Source: Dechloromonas sp. A34 | GTDB lineage: Bacteria; Pseudomonadota; Gammaproteobacteria; Burkholderiales; Rhodocyclaceae | NCBI RefSeq assembly: GCF_026261605.1 | Contig: NZ_CP102486.1 | Span: 3,534,001 to 3,598,000, forward strand | DNA: 64,000 nt | Direction: 5' to 3' | Part shown: positions 18,070 through 27,106 of the stretch, piece after piece | Position numbering within the stretch: position 1 is the stretch's first letter | Layout of the letters: each line of letters opens with the position of its first letter | Made by a program: the position numbers and the translations under genes | The notes under the pieces: model-generated | What the model was told of the DNA's origin: nothing | The model's database searches: none | The model's input: the letters and a program-made list of their open reading frames with translations, nothing else

Positions 18070-18393
18070 ATACGCCATCCGCCGGCCGGCACTCCAAGCC
18101 GGCTGGTCAGCCGACGACAGCGTCGGCCGCCACTGCTCTCCCTATGTGCGATAACGCACAGAAAAATTTCGGACGGTAGACCAGGATCATAACGCCAGTG
18201 TCATCGCTAGGAATATTCCTACAATACCCCTGGCGTCTTCCCACCGCGGGAATCAGTTGTCCTTACCTGTCTTCCGCTATCCGTCGAGCCTACACTGCCC
18301 CACATGCGACAGATTGCCGCAGTGGCATTTCACCGCAAGGCAATGCAGTCGGAACAAGAAGTAGAACTTCAATCGATACATGGGAGTGTCAAT
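18070..18393 (+). other. Intergenic region carrying the promoter of nosZ copy 2
   Basis: 324 bp with no gene. Near the left end is a GCCGACG/CGTCGGC hairpin (18110-18127) without a T tract, perhaps ending the regulator mRNA. Further right lies the palindrome shared with nosZ copy 1. No canonical FNR-type TTGAT-N4-ATCAA site and no convincing -35/-10 pair were found. Confidence 0.6.
18305..18321. promoter_or_regulatory. Palindromic element upstream of nosZ copy 2
   Basis: TGCGACAGATTGCCGCA differs from the copy-1 element by one central base and is centred 81 bp before the ATG (77 bp in copy 1). The sequence around it is otherwise unrelated to the copy-1 upstream region. Confidence 0.5.
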
Positions 18394-20691
18394 ATGAAAA
18401 CCCGTATAAAACAAACCGTCACCGTGCTGGTAGCAGCCGGAATTGGCTGGGGAGCGGCGAGTACGGCGTGGTCGGCCGAATCGCTGCAGGACGTGATGAA
18501 ACGTCGTGGTCTGAGCCAGCAGGATCTGCTGGCTGCATCCAAGACTTATGTCCCGACCGGCAAGCGTGATGAGTTCCTGGCCTTCAGTTCGGGCGGTCAG
18601 TCCGGTCAGGTCATCGTCTATGGCATCCCGTCGATGCGCATCCTGAAGTACATCGGCGTGTTTACACCGGAACCCTGGCAGGGCTACGGCTTCGACGAGA
18701 ACTCCAAGTCCGTGCTGCGCCAGGGCAATATCGACGGCAAGGAAATCAACTGGGGCGATACGCACCACCCGGCGATTTCCGAAACCCAGGGCAAGTACGA
18801 CGGCCAGTTCCTGTTCATCAACGACAAGGCCAACCCGCGCCTCGCCGTGATCGACCTGCGCGACTTCGAGACCAAGCAGATCGTGGTCAATCCGATCTTC
18901 AAGTCGGAACACGGCGGCGCCTTCGTGACGCCGAATTCCGAGTACGTCATCGAAGCCGCCCAGTACGCCACGCCGCTCGAGAACAAGAAGTTCCAGCCGC
19001 TCGAGGAGTTCAACGAGAAGTATCGCGGTGGCATCACTTACTGGAAGTTCGACAGGAAGGAAGGCCGCATCGATCCGAAGCAGTCGTTCTCGCTCGAACT
19101 GCCGCCCTACTCTCAGGATTTGTCGGATGCCGGTAAAGGCCCATCCGATGGCTGGTCGTTCACCAACTCTTTCTGTTCCGAGCGTTACGTCGGCGGCATC
19201 GAGAAGGGTCGTCCGCCGTATGAAGCCGGCTGTTCCGCCAAGGACACCGACTATCTGCACGTGATCAACTGGAAGAAGGCGGCCGAGCTGGTCGCCGCCG
19301 GCAAGGCCAAGACCATCAACGGCCACAAGGTGCTGATGATGGAAACCGCGATCAAGGAAGGCATCCTCTTCCTGGTTCCGGAACCGAAATCGCCGCACGG
19401 CGTCGATGTCACCCCGGACGGCAAGTTCCTGACCGTCGCCGGCAAGCTCGACACCCATGTCTCGGTCTTCTCCTTCGAGAAGATCCAGGCGGCGATCAAG
19501 GCCGGCAAGTTCGAATCCAAGGATCCGTACGGCATTCCGGTGATCGGCATGAAGGATGCGCTGCATGCCCAGGTCCAGCTCGGCCTCGGCCCGCTGCATA
19601 CCCAGTACGATTCGAAGCCGTGTATCGCCTACACCTCACTGTATGTCGATTCCCAGGTCGTCAAATGGAATCACTGTGAAGGCAAGGTGCTCGACAAGAT
19701 CTCCGTGCATTACAACATCGGTCACCTGATGACCATGGAGGGTGATTCGGCCGATCCGAAGGGGCGTTATCTGGTGGCGCTGAACAAGTTGTCGATCGAT
19801 CGTTTCAACCCGGTGGGCCCGCTTCATCCGCAGAACCATCAGTTGATCGATATTTCGAACGACAAGATGCAGCTCCTCTACGACATGCCCTTGCCGCTCG
19901 GTGAGCCGCACTACGTGGTCGCCATCGAAGCCGCCAAGCTGAAGCCGGGCGTCCGTTACAAGGTGGGTACCGATTCCCGTACCGACAAGCCGCATCCGGG
20001 CATGGTTCGCGCCGGCGAGGAGGAAACCACCAAGAAGGGCAACAAGATCGAGGTCAAGGGTACGCTGATCCGTTCGCACATCACGCCGGAAACGATCGAG
20101 GCGGAAGTCGGCGACGAAATCACCATTCACCTGACCAACCTCGAACGGGCCCAGGATGAAACCCACGGTTTCGCGGTGTCGACTTACAACGTCCATGCCT
20201 CCATCGAGCCGGGCAAGACGGTGACCGTCAAGTTCAAGGCCGACAAGGAAGGCGTCTATCCGTACTACTGCACGGAGTTCTGCTCGGCGCTGCACCTTGA
20301 AATGCAGGGTTACCTGCTGGTCAAGCCGAAGGGCTGGAAGCCGGGTAAGACCCAGGAAGCCGCCAAGGCCAACTACACCGAAGCCGACTACAAGGCGACT
20401 GTGAAGAAGGTGGTGGATACCCAGGTCGTCATCGATTCCGTGGTCGGCTACATCACCAGCGTCAATTACAAGGACTTCCCGGATGTCGTGGCGATGGTCG
20501 AGGACGCTACCGATCAGCTCAACAAGATGAAGGATGCCAAGGCCAAGCACGAAGCCGCTGCCGCCAAGAAGGATTGGGATCAGGCCAATCTCTGGGCCGA
20601 GCAGGTCTGGCAGTACCAGGTCAAGGCCGCCGACATCGGCCTGCGTGCCAAGACCTATCTCGAGCAGAACGGCGCTAAGAAGACGAAGTAG
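18394..20691 (+). CDS. nosZ: Nitrous oxide reductase, clade II (copy 2)
   Basis: 765 residues, the same length as copy 1, with the CuZ propeller and CuA cupredoxin domains. After the leader (MKTRIKQTVTVLVAAG... against MKKFVVKSTVLLVAAG...), the only amino-acid difference I find is Ser for Ala at residue 106. At DNA level the first ~750 bp carry scattered synonymous changes, the next ~1.4 kb look identical, and a few changes reappear in the last ~120 bp; this is the pattern left by gene conversion. This copy heads the long nos cluster (cytochromes, nosBDGH, nosFLY) and has its own 5' region. A GGGAG ribosome site lies before the ATG. Confidence 0.97.
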   Translation: MKTRIKQTVTVLVAAGIGWGAASTAWSAESLQDVMKRRGLSQQDLLAASKTYVPTGKRDEFLAFSSGGQSGQVIVYGIPSMRILKYIGVFTPEPWQGYGFDENSKSVLRQGNIDGKEINWGDTHHPAISETQGKYDGQFLFINDKANPRLAVIDLRDFETKQIVVNPIFKSEHGGAFVTPNSEYVIEAAQYATPLENKKFQPLEEFNEKYRGGITYWKFDRKEGRIDPKQSFSLELPPYSQDLSDAGKGPSDGWSFTNSFCSERYVGGIEKGRPPYEAGCSAKDTDYLHVINWKKAAELVAAGKAKTINGHKVLMMETAIKEGILFLVPEPKSPHGVDVTPDGKFLTVAGKLDTHVSVFSFEKIQAAIKAGKFESKDPYGIPVIGMKDALHAQVQLGLGPLHTQYDSKPCIAYTSLYVDSQVVKWNHCEGKVLDKISVHYNIGHLMTMEGDSADPKGRYLVALNKLSIDRFNPVGPLHPQNHQLIDISNDKMQLLYDMPLPLGEPHYVVAIEAAKLKPGVRYKVGTDSRTDKPHPGMVRAGEEETTKKGNKIEVKGTLIRSHITPETIEAEVGDEITIHLTNLERAQDETHGFAVSTYNVHASIEPGKTVTVKFKADKEGVYPYYCTEFCSALHLEMQGYLLVKPKGWKPGKTQEAAKANYTEADYKATVKKVVDTQVVIDSVVGYITSVNYKDFPDVVAMVEDATDQLNKMKDAKAKHEAAAAKKDWDQANLWAEQVWQYQVKAADIGLRAKTYLEQNGAKKTK

Positions 20692-20719
20692 AAAACTTGA
20701 TATGACTTAAGGCAGGAAT

Positions 20720-20752
20720 CGGGGGTGACCGTCAATCTACCCCCGGTTTCTT
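20720..20752 (+). terminator. Weak terminator or attenuator after nosZ copy 2
   Basis: CGGGGGT / ACCCCCG stem with a 12-nt loop followed by GTTTCTT, 28 bp after the stop. The T tract is interrupted, so partial read-through into the downstream nos genes is likely, which would make NosZ more abundant than its accessory proteins. Confidence 0.55.
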
Positions 20753-20768
20753 AAAATAGGGAAAAGCC

Positions 20769-21077
20769 ATGAAATTCGTAATCACTCTGATCACCGCCGC
20801 GCTCGTCGCCGCACCCGCCATCGCCGCTCCGGACGGCGCCAAGCTGTTTGCCGAAAAGACCTGCAATGCCTGCCACGGCGCCAAGGCCGACAAGCCGCTG
20901 ATGCCCAACTATCCGAAGCTGGCCGGCCAGAACGCTGCCTATGCCGAACAGCAAATGAAGGACATCAAGAGCGGTGCCCGCAACAACGGTCAGACCGCCG
21001 CGATGAAGGGCGTCATGCACCTGGTCAACGACGAGGAAATCAAGGCGATCGCCGAGTACCTGTCGAAACTGAAATAA
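20769..21077 (+). CDS. Periplasmic monohaem cytochrome c
   Basis: A 102-residue exported class I cytochrome c: signal peptide (MKFVITLITAALVAAPAIAA), haem motif CNACH, and a Met in the C-terminal half (AAMKGVMHLV) as likely axial ligand. It lies 77 bp after nosZ copy 2. In clade II nos clusters small cytochromes c (often called NosC1/NosC2) are thought to carry electrons from the menaquinol/quinol side to NosZ, so an electron-donor role is likely. I have not given the nosC name because its use varies between organisms. Confidence 0.88.
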   Translation: MKFVITLITAALVAAPAIAAPDGAKLFAEKTCNACHGAKADKPLMPNYPKLAGQNAAYAEQQMKDIKSGARNNGQTAAMKGVMHLVNDEEIKAIAEYLSKLK

Positions 21078-21188
21078 GCCAGAAAAGCCCGGATTGCAGG
21101 GCATATGACAAACATCAATGAATGCTGATATTCATCAATCGATAATCAACCCAGCGTTCCGAATCACCCGCCACAAAGGATACCGAAC

Positions 21189-21914
21189 ATGAAAGCATCT
21201 CTTCTGCTGATCGGCCTGCTCAGCGCAGGCATCGCGATTGCCGCCCCGCCAGCCCCCAAACAGCAGGGCATCGAAGGCAAGGACTACAAATGGAACGCCC
21301 AGGAAGGCGAAAAGGTCGAGGCTTTGCACAAGAAAGGCGACGTCAAGAACGGCCAGGAAGTCTATGAAATCTGCGGCGCCTGCCACCTGCCCTCGGGTGC
21401 CGGTCGCCCGGACGGCACCTTCCCGCAGCTCGCCGGCCAGCACTCCACGGTGCTGATCAAGCAGATGGCCGACATCCGCGCCGGCCTGCGCGACAACCCG
21501 ACCATGTACCCCTTCGCCGCCACTCTGGTCGACCCGCAGGAACTTGCCGATGCCGCCGCCTACATCAACAGCCTGTGCATCCCGCTTGAGCATGGCAAAT
21601 ACGAGGGTCCGGATGCCGCGATGCAGGTCGCCAAGGGCAAGGATCTGTATGAAAAGCAGTGTCTGGAATGCCACGGCAAGAATGGCGAAGGCAACAAGGA
21701 AAAGTTCTACCCGGTCATCGCCGGCCAGCACTACAAGTACCTGTTGCGCCAGATGACTGAAATCCGCGACGGTCACCGCCGCAATGCAAATCCGGACATG
21801 GTCAAGGTCATCAAGCCCTACAGCAATGACCAGTTGGTGGCGATTTCCGCCTACCAGTCCAGCCTGGTGATGCCGGGCAACATGTGCAAGCCGAAGGCCG
21901 CCAAGAAGAAGTAA
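21189..21914 (+). CDS. Periplasmic diheme cytochrome c
   Basis: A 241-residue exported protein with two cytochrome c domains (haem motifs CGACH and CLECH), each with a PQLAGQ/PVIAGQ stretch and candidate Met ligands. It is similar in design to the diheme protein at 5543-6205 but has an extra N-terminal segment of ~40 residues and a Lys-rich tail. It is placed between the monohaem cytochrome c and nosB and probably passes electrons to N2O reductase. A 9-bp hairpin follows its stop before nosB. Confidence 0.88.
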   Translation: MKASLLLIGLLSAGIAIAAPPAPKQQGIEGKDYKWNAQEGEKVEALHKKGDVKNGQEVYEICGACHLPSGAGRPDGTFPQLAGQHSTVLIKQMADIRAGLRDNPTMYPFAATLVDPQELADAAAYINSLCIPLEHGKYEGPDAAMQVAKGKDLYEKQCLECHGKNGEGNKEKFYPVIAGQHYKYLLRQMTEIRDGHRRNANPDMVKVIKPYSNDQLVAISAYQSSLVMPGNMCKPKAAKKK

Positions 21915-21921
21915 GCGTTTT

Positions 21922-21942
21922 GCCCACCCGAGACGGGTGGGC
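21922..21942 (+). repeat. Perfect 9-bp hairpin between the diheme cytochrome and nosB genes
   Basis: GCCCACCCG, AGA loop, CGGGTGGGC. No T run follows, so it is more likely an mRNA-stabilising or processing structure than a terminator. Confidence 0.55.
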
Positions 21943-22012
21943 CGGGGGATGCGTATCCCGATCGGTGAATCAACACATCCCCCACCTCCTCATTCAAGCG
22001 GGAGGAATAGAG

Positions 22013-23017
22013 ATGCACGAGAACACAGAGAGAACAGCGAAAATGGAAAAGCAAAACAAAATCGTCGGCGGCCTGAGTCTGATCGCGCTGGTTGCGCTGA
22101 TCGCCGCCTATTTCGCACCGATCTGGTGGGTTTCCCTGACCGCTCCGAATTACCCGCCGGATGCCTTCCCGGACGGCATCCGCATCCACTTCCATTTCGA
22201 CGGGGTCTATAACGGCTGCACGGCAGCCGGCAAGGGCACGCGGATGGCCGGCGAGATCATCCAGAAGGATCTCTCCCATGAGGACGAACGCTACAACCCG
22301 ATCACCGACAGCAAGAAAGACCTGAACAAGGGTGCCGAAGGTCTCGATTGCGTCCATGAAATGAATACCATCAATCACTACGTCGGGATGTACCCGATCG
22401 CCACCGGCGCCCCGGTCGAAAAGCCTCTGGCCAAGTTCTTCTTCGGCTTCTTCGCGGTGATGATGCTGGCCTTTGCGACGACCACCAAAAAAGCCCGCCT
22501 GACCACCCTGGGCGCGGGATTCGCCGGGGTCGCCGCCTGGATGCTGATCGACCAGTTTGCCCTGGGCCATCTGGAAAGCCATGTCCAGGCCTACATGCAG
22601 GAATCCGGCACTTTCTTCAAGGACATGGAACGGATCAAGGTCTGGGGCGACAACGTCCGCAACATCTCGACCGTCGTCATCTTCGGGCTGATCGCGGTGA
22701 TGGGCGTGGTCATCGCCGGCGTCGCCAAGATTCGCCCCTTCCAGTTGCTACTGGCCCTGGTCCCCGCCCTGCTGCCGGTATTCTTCGTCATCACCTACGC
22801 CGGCTGGCTGTGGTTCTTCGGCCACAACATGCACCCGTGGGGCGCCTTCACCGTCAAGCCGTTCATGCCCACCGTGTTCGGCGAAGGCAAGGTCGCGCAG
22901 TTCTCGACTTTCTCCTACCCGTACTGGGGCTACGGCCTGCTGGTCATCATTTTCGTCTGCATGATGCTGGCGCTGCTGATTCGCCGCAAGCAACTGCGTG
23001 AAGGCCAGGTCGAGTAA
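22013..23017 (+). CDS. nosB: NosB-type membrane protein of clade II nos clusters
   Basis: A 334-residue inner-membrane protein with an N-terminal helix, a hydrophilic periplasmic loop (~40-130, with FHFDGVYNGCT and EGLDCVHEMNTINHYVGMYPI) and four to five further helices. This arrangement matches NosB, a marker gene of clade II clusters with unknown exact function, probably in electron supply to or maturation of NosZ. An ideal GGAGG site precedes the ATG at 22013; the in-frame sequence upstream overlaps the cytochrome gene and is not signal-like. nosD follows after 6 bp. Confidence 0.85.
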   Translation: MHENTERTAKMEKQNKIVGGLSLIALVALIAAYFAPIWWVSLTAPNYPPDAFPDGIRIHFHFDGVYNGCTAAGKGTRMAGEIIQKDLSHEDERYNPITDSKKDLNKGAEGLDCVHEMNTINHYVGMYPIATGAPVEKPLAKFFFGFFAVMMLAFATTTKKARLTTLGAGFAGVAAWMLIDQFALGHLESHVQAYMQESGTFFKDMERIKVWGDNVRNISTVVIFGLIAVMGVVIAGVAKIRPFQLLLALVPALLPVFFVITYAGWLWFFGHNMHPWGAFTVKPFMPTVFGEGKVAQFSTFSYPYWGYGLLVIIFVCMMLALLIRRKQLREGQVE

Positions 23018-23023
23018 GCGGTC

Positions 23024-24388
23024 ATGCGCACCCTGAGCAAACTCGGCAAGGCGACACTGGCGACTGCGCTGATGCTGGCCTTCAGCGTCGGCAACACGCA
23101 GCAGGAACGCGGCTCGAACGCCGATCTGAGTACCGCGCCACGGGTCGGCATCGACCGCCCGAAGCAGACCTTCATGCTCCACGAGCGCGACAAGCGGGTG
23201 CATGGCCTGAAACCCTTCCAGGAACTGGTCGACAATGCCCCCGCCGGTTCGGTACTCAAGCCGCCGCCCGGCATCTACGCCGGACCAGTGGTCATCGACA
23301 AGCCGCTGACCATCGATGGTGGCGACCAGGTCACCATCGACTCCGGCGACAAGGGTACGGTGATGATCCTGAACGCCAGCAATTCCGTGCTGCGCGGCCT
23401 CCACCTGACCGGTTCCGGCGATTCCCACGACACCGACGACTCCTGCCTCGACGTCCGCGGCAACCACAACGTGATCGAGAACATCAAGGCCGACAACTGC
23501 CTGTTCGGTCTGGATTTCAAGCAGTCCAACCACAACCTGATCCGCGGCAACGAAATCCGCTCCAAGGCCTTCGAACTCGGCGTCCGCGGCGACGGCCTGC
23601 GCCTCTGGTACAGCAACGACAATATCGTCGAGAAGAACCGCATCATCGACTCGCGCGACATGGTCGCCTGGTATTCGCACCGCAACATCTTCCGCGACAA
23701 TCTCGGCCGGCGCAGCCGCTATTCCATCCACTTCATGTTCGCCAACGACAACAGCGTCGAGCGCAACCAGTTCTACGACAACGCCGTCGGCGTGTACTTC
23801 ATGTACACCGAGGGCGGCACCGTCCGCAACAACGTGATTTCGCACGCCACCGGCGCCACCGGCATGGGCATCGGTTTCAAGGAAGCTTCCGGCACTCTGA
23901 TCGAGAACAACGAGATCATCTACTGCGGCATCGGCATCGGTTCCGATCTCTCGCCGTTCCAGCCCGACAGCAGTATCGAGATTCGCGGCAACCGCTTCGC
24001 CTACAATGGCATCGGCATCCTGTTCAACAGCGAGACCGGCGGCAACAACCTGCTCGGCAACACTTTCGAGGGCAACCTGACCCAGGTCGGCTACGGCGGC
24101 CACGGCGACAACAACAACAGCCCGAAAAACGTCTGGATCGGCAATTTCTGGGACGACTACCAAGGCTTCGACCGCGACGGCGACGGCGTCGGCGACCGCA
24201 CTCACGAACTCCACGCCTACGCCGACCAGATCTGGATGGAGATGCCGGTCGCCCGCTTCTTCCGCAGCTCACCGGTCATGGAACTGCTCGATTTCCTCGA
24301 GCGCCTGGCCCCCTTCTCGACACCCGACCTGATCCTGCGCGACGAGAAGCCACTCTTCAACAAACCGCAGCGGCTTGCCCAGTCATGA
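23024..24388 (+). CDS. nosD: NosD, periplasmic copper-site maturation protein
   Basis: A 454-residue exported protein with a Sec-type leader (MRTLSKLGKATLATALMLAFS) and a parallel beta-helix built of CASH/NosD repeats rich in Asn and Gly (for example NVIENIKADNCLFGLDFKQSNHNLIRGN). NosD works with the NosF/NosY ABC transporter in assembly of the CuZ centre of N2O reductase. It overlaps nosG by 4 bp (ATGA). Length and repeat pattern are normal for the family. Confidence 0.95.
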   Translation: MRTLSKLGKATLATALMLAFSVGNTQQERGSNADLSTAPRVGIDRPKQTFMLHERDKRVHGLKPFQELVDNAPAGSVLKPPPGIYAGPVVIDKPLTIDGGDQVTIDSGDKGTVMILNASNSVLRGLHLTGSGDSHDTDDSCLDVRGNHNVIENIKADNCLFGLDFKQSNHNLIRGNEIRSKAFELGVRGDGLRLWYSNDNIVEKNRIIDSRDMVAWYSHRNIFRDNLGRRSRYSIHFMFANDNSVERNQFYDNAVGVYFMYTEGGTVRNNVISHATGATGMGIGFKEASGTLIENNEIIYCGIGIGSDLSPFQPDSSIEIRGNRFAYNGIGILFNSETGGNNLLGNTFEGNLTQVGYGGHGDNNNSPKNVWIGNFWDDYQGFDRDGDGVGDRTHELHAYADQIWMEMPVARFFRSSPVMELLDFLERLAPFSTPDLILRDEKPLFNKPQRLAQS

Positions 24389-25239
24389 ACACCCCAGCCG
24401 AAATACCACGCAAGCCTGCCATTTCGATCGAGAAGGCACAGAAGGCCCGACGCAAGTTCCTGCGCTCGGTCGGCCTCGCCGGCGGGGTGATTGGTCTTTC
24501 GCTGCTCGGCTACATTCCCCTCGTCAATGCGCGGAATACCAAGCTGCGCCCGCCCGGCGCGCTCAACGAGGCCGACTTCCTTTCGTCGTGCATCAAGTGC
24601 GGCCAGTGCGTCCAGGTCTGCCCGGTACAGGCCATCAAGCTCGGCGACCTGGACGATGGTTTCGGCATCGGCGTCCCGTACATCGAATCGCGCGACCAGG
24701 CCTGCGATTTTTCCTGCGACGCCGTGCAATGCATCCTGGCCTGCCCGACCGGTGCCCTGACTTACAAGAAGCCGGCCTTCATGAATGTCCGCGAAGGCGC
24801 CCTGCTCGCTGCCGCGCCGATTCTGAAAGCCAAGGAAAAGGACGCCGAGAACACGCTGAATCTCAAGGAGCGCACCGGCATCGCCCGCCTGGCCCGCCCG
24901 GAATCCTGCCTCGCCGTGCAGGGCAAAGGCTTCAAGGGGCAAGCGCGGGGTGCCGCTTTCAAGGGCACCATGCGTTACATGGACGTCGACCGCTGGAAGC
25001 CGATTCCCGTGCGCGACCATCCCTACGACCTGCCGCTGTGCGATCTCTGCGTCCGTGAATGCCCGGTCAAGAACGCCATCGAACTGCGCCCGCTCACCGG
25101 CAGCGACGGGGTCGCGCGCATGACCCCGGTCGTCCTCGAGCCCTGCGTCGGCTGCGGCGTCTGCGAAATGATCTGCCCGGTCGAACCGGCCGCCATCGTC
25201 ATCGACGCCCAGGCGACCTGGAAGGGAGAGCAGGCATGA
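24385..25239 (+). CDS. nosG: NosG, polyferredoxin with four [4Fe-4S] clusters (NapG-like)
   Basis: A 284-residue protein with a twin-arginine-like leader (RRKFLRSVGLAGG) and four Cys-rich cluster motifs: CIKCGQCVQVCP, CDFSCDAVQCILACP, CDLCVRECP and CVGCGVCEMICP. With NosH it is thought to form a quinol-oxidising complex feeding electrons to periplasmic cytochromes and NosZ, replacing NosR, which is absent here. It overlaps nosD and nosH by 4 bp each. Confidence 0.93.
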   Translation: MNTPAEIPRKPAISIEKAQKARRKFLRSVGLAGGVIGLSLLGYIPLVNARNTKLRPPGALNEADFLSSCIKCGQCVQVCPVQAIKLGDLDDGFGIGVPYIESRDQACDFSCDAVQCILACPTGALTYKKPAFMNVREGALLAAAPILKAKEKDAENTLNLKERTGIARLARPESCLAVQGKGFKGQARGAAFKGTMRYMDVDRWKPIPVRDHPYDLPLCDLCVRECPVKNAIELRPLTGSDGVARMTPVVLEPCVGCGVCEMICPVEPAAIVIDAQATWKGEQA

Positions 25240-26201
25240 GCCGCTTTGCCGATCTGTTCATGGGCATGCTCGGGGCCGCCCCGAAAAAGCCGGAGAAAGT
25301 CACTGACCAGGTCCAGAAGATCATGTTCCTCAAGTACGAGGACAAGGACCGTTACATCAAGGAAAAGCTCCACGCCCGCGAGCACCACGCGATCAGCCAC
25401 AAGTGGCGCAACCGCCGGTGGGCGGTGCTGATCGCAACCAACCTACTGTTCGTCTTCTCCTTCTGGCTCGATATCCAGATCCTCGAGGGTGCGCTGACCG
25501 CCTCGCGCTTCGTGGGTTTCCACCTGATCGACCTCAATTCGGCGCTGCAGGTAATGCTGGCCCACAAGCACATCATCGTTAACCTGGTGATCGGCACCTT
25601 CACCGTCTTCCTGCTCTGGGTGCTGCTGGGCGGCCGGACCTTCTGCTCCTGGGTCTGCCCCTACCACCTGCTGGCGGAATGGACGGAAGCCCTGCACCTG
25701 AAGCTGGTCGAGAAGAAGATAGTCACCGACCACGAATTCCACCGCGGTACACGCACCGTCTTCTGGCTGCTCTTCGCGCTGCTCGCCATCGTCACCGGCT
25801 ACACCGTGTTCGAAACGCTGTCGCCGACCGGTATCCTGTCACGCGCCCTGATCTACGGCCCGGGCCTGGCGCTGGGTTGGGTCGGCCTGCTGCTGCTCTT
25901 CGAGACTTTCTACTCGCGCCGTGCCTGGTGCCGCTACGTCTGCCCGATCGGCCTGACCTACGGCGCGGTGGGAGCGATCTCGCCGCTGCAGATCACCTAC
26001 CACGTCGAACACTGTTTCCATGAGGGCGACTGCCGCAAGGTCTGCCTGGTGCCGCACGTCCTCGATGTCACCGTCAAAGGCCGGGCCAGCGAGGAACAGA
26101 TGGGCCTCGGCCCGGACTGCACGCGCTGCGGCCTGTGCGTCGACATCTGCCCGAGCGGCGCCCTGCGCTATGAGGTCAAGGGATTGTCGAAGCTGCTCTG
26201 A
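25236..26201 (+). CDS. nosH: NosH, membrane quinol dehydrogenase (NapH-like)
   Basis: A 321-residue inner-membrane protein with four or five helices. Two CxxxCP motifs follow helices (CSWVCP and CRYVCP), and a C-terminal ferredoxin region has two cluster motifs (CFHEGDCRKVCLVP and CTRCGLCVDICP), the NapH plan. With NosG it probably takes electrons from the quinol pool for N2O reduction. It starts with an ATG overlapping the nosG stop (ATGA). The downstream gene nosF begins 51 bp later, where the duplicated block starts. Confidence 0.93.
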   Translation: MSRFADLFMGMLGAAPKKPEKVTDQVQKIMFLKYEDKDRYIKEKLHAREHHAISHKWRNRRWAVLIATNLLFVFSFWLDIQILEGALTASRFVGFHLIDLNSALQVMLAHKHIIVNLVIGTFTVFLLWVLLGGRTFCSWVCPYHLLAEWTEALHLKLVEKKIVTDHEFHRGTRTVFWLLFALLAIVTGYTVFETLSPTGILSRALIYGPGLALGWVGLLLLFETFYSRRAWCRYVCPIGLTYGAVGAISPLQITYHVEHCFHEGDCRKVCLVPHVLDVTVKGRASEEQMGLGPDCTRCGLCVDICPSGALRYEVKGLSKLL

Positions 26202-26252
26202 TGCCCTACTCAAGCGCACCATTTACCGCAGCGCCCTTCCTATAATCGCCCC

Positions 26253-27104
26253 ATGATCCAGTTTACCGACGTAGCCAAGACCTTCCGCAAAGCCCGGGTG
26301 CTCGACGGCATCAGCCTCGACATCGGTCTCGGCGAGCGCATCGCCCTGATCGGCTCGAACGGGGCCGGCAAGACCACCCTGATCCGCTGCCTGCTCGGCG
26401 AATACACCCACGACGGCACGGTCGCCATCGCCGGCCTCGACCCGCGCACGAACCGCACCGCCGTGCTCGGCAATATCGGCTTCGTGCCCCAACTGCCGCC
26501 ACCCTTGAAGATGCCGGTCGGCCAGCTGATCGACTTCTCGGCCGCCCTCTGCGGCACCGACCCCAAGCGTATTCACGACCTCGCCGGCCGCCTCGGGCTG
26601 GACGTCGACGCCATCCTCTCCCGCCAGTTCGTGCGCCTGTCCGGCGGCATGAAGCAGAAGCTGCTGATCGCCATCGCGCTGGGCCGCGAGGCCAAGGTGC
26701 TGGTCATGGACGAGCCGGCGGCCAATCTCGACCCGGAAGCGCGCAAGATCTTCTTCGACCTGCTGGCCGAACGTCTCGACGATGCGACGATGATCATTTC
26801 CAGCCACCGCCTGGACGAGGTCTCGGCCCTGGTCAACCGGGTGATCGAGATGGACATGGGCAAGATCGTGCTCGACGACAAGGTCGCCGATGCCGTCTCG
26901 CTGACCGCGACCCTGGCCTGCCGCATCGTCCTCGGCCGTTTCGAGCCGGCTTTCGCCAAGGCCCTGGCCGGCTGGAATTTCACCAGTCAGGACGACAACC
27001 GGATCTGGCACGGCGAGATTGCCGGACCGGACCGCCTGCGCTTTCTCGGCATCGTGTCGCGCTATACGGCGCTGGTCAGCGACCTGTCGCTGGCCGAGGC
27101 CTGA
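26253..27104 (+). CDS. nosF: NosF, ABC transporter ATP-binding protein (copy 1)
   Basis: A 283-residue cytoplasmic ATPase with Walker A (GSNGAGKTT), ABC signature (LSGGMKQK) and Walker B (VLVMDEPAANLDP). With NosY and NosD it forms the transporter needed for CuZ assembly, thought to export a sulphur species. The ATG has no Shine-Dalgarno site; instead a perfect TATAAT box ends 6 nt before it, so a transcript from that box would be leaderless. The protein is identical to the second copy at 31689. The duplicated block begins just upstream, so this copy could also be reached by read-through from nosH. Confidence 0.94.
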   Translation: MIQFTDVAKTFRKARVLDGISLDIGLGERIALIGSNGAGKTTLIRCLLGEYTHDGTVAIAGLDPRTNRTAVLGNIGFVPQLPPPLKMPVGQLIDFSAALCGTDPKRIHDLAGRLGLDVDAILSRQFVRLSGGMKQKLLIAIALGREAKVLVMDEPAANLDPEARKIFFDLLAERLDDATMIISSHRLDEVSALVNRVIEMDMGKIVLDDKVADAVSLTATLACRIVLGRFEPAFAKALAGWNFTSQDDNRIWHGEIAGPDRLRFLGIVSRYTALVSDLSLAEA

Positions 27105-27106
27105 TC

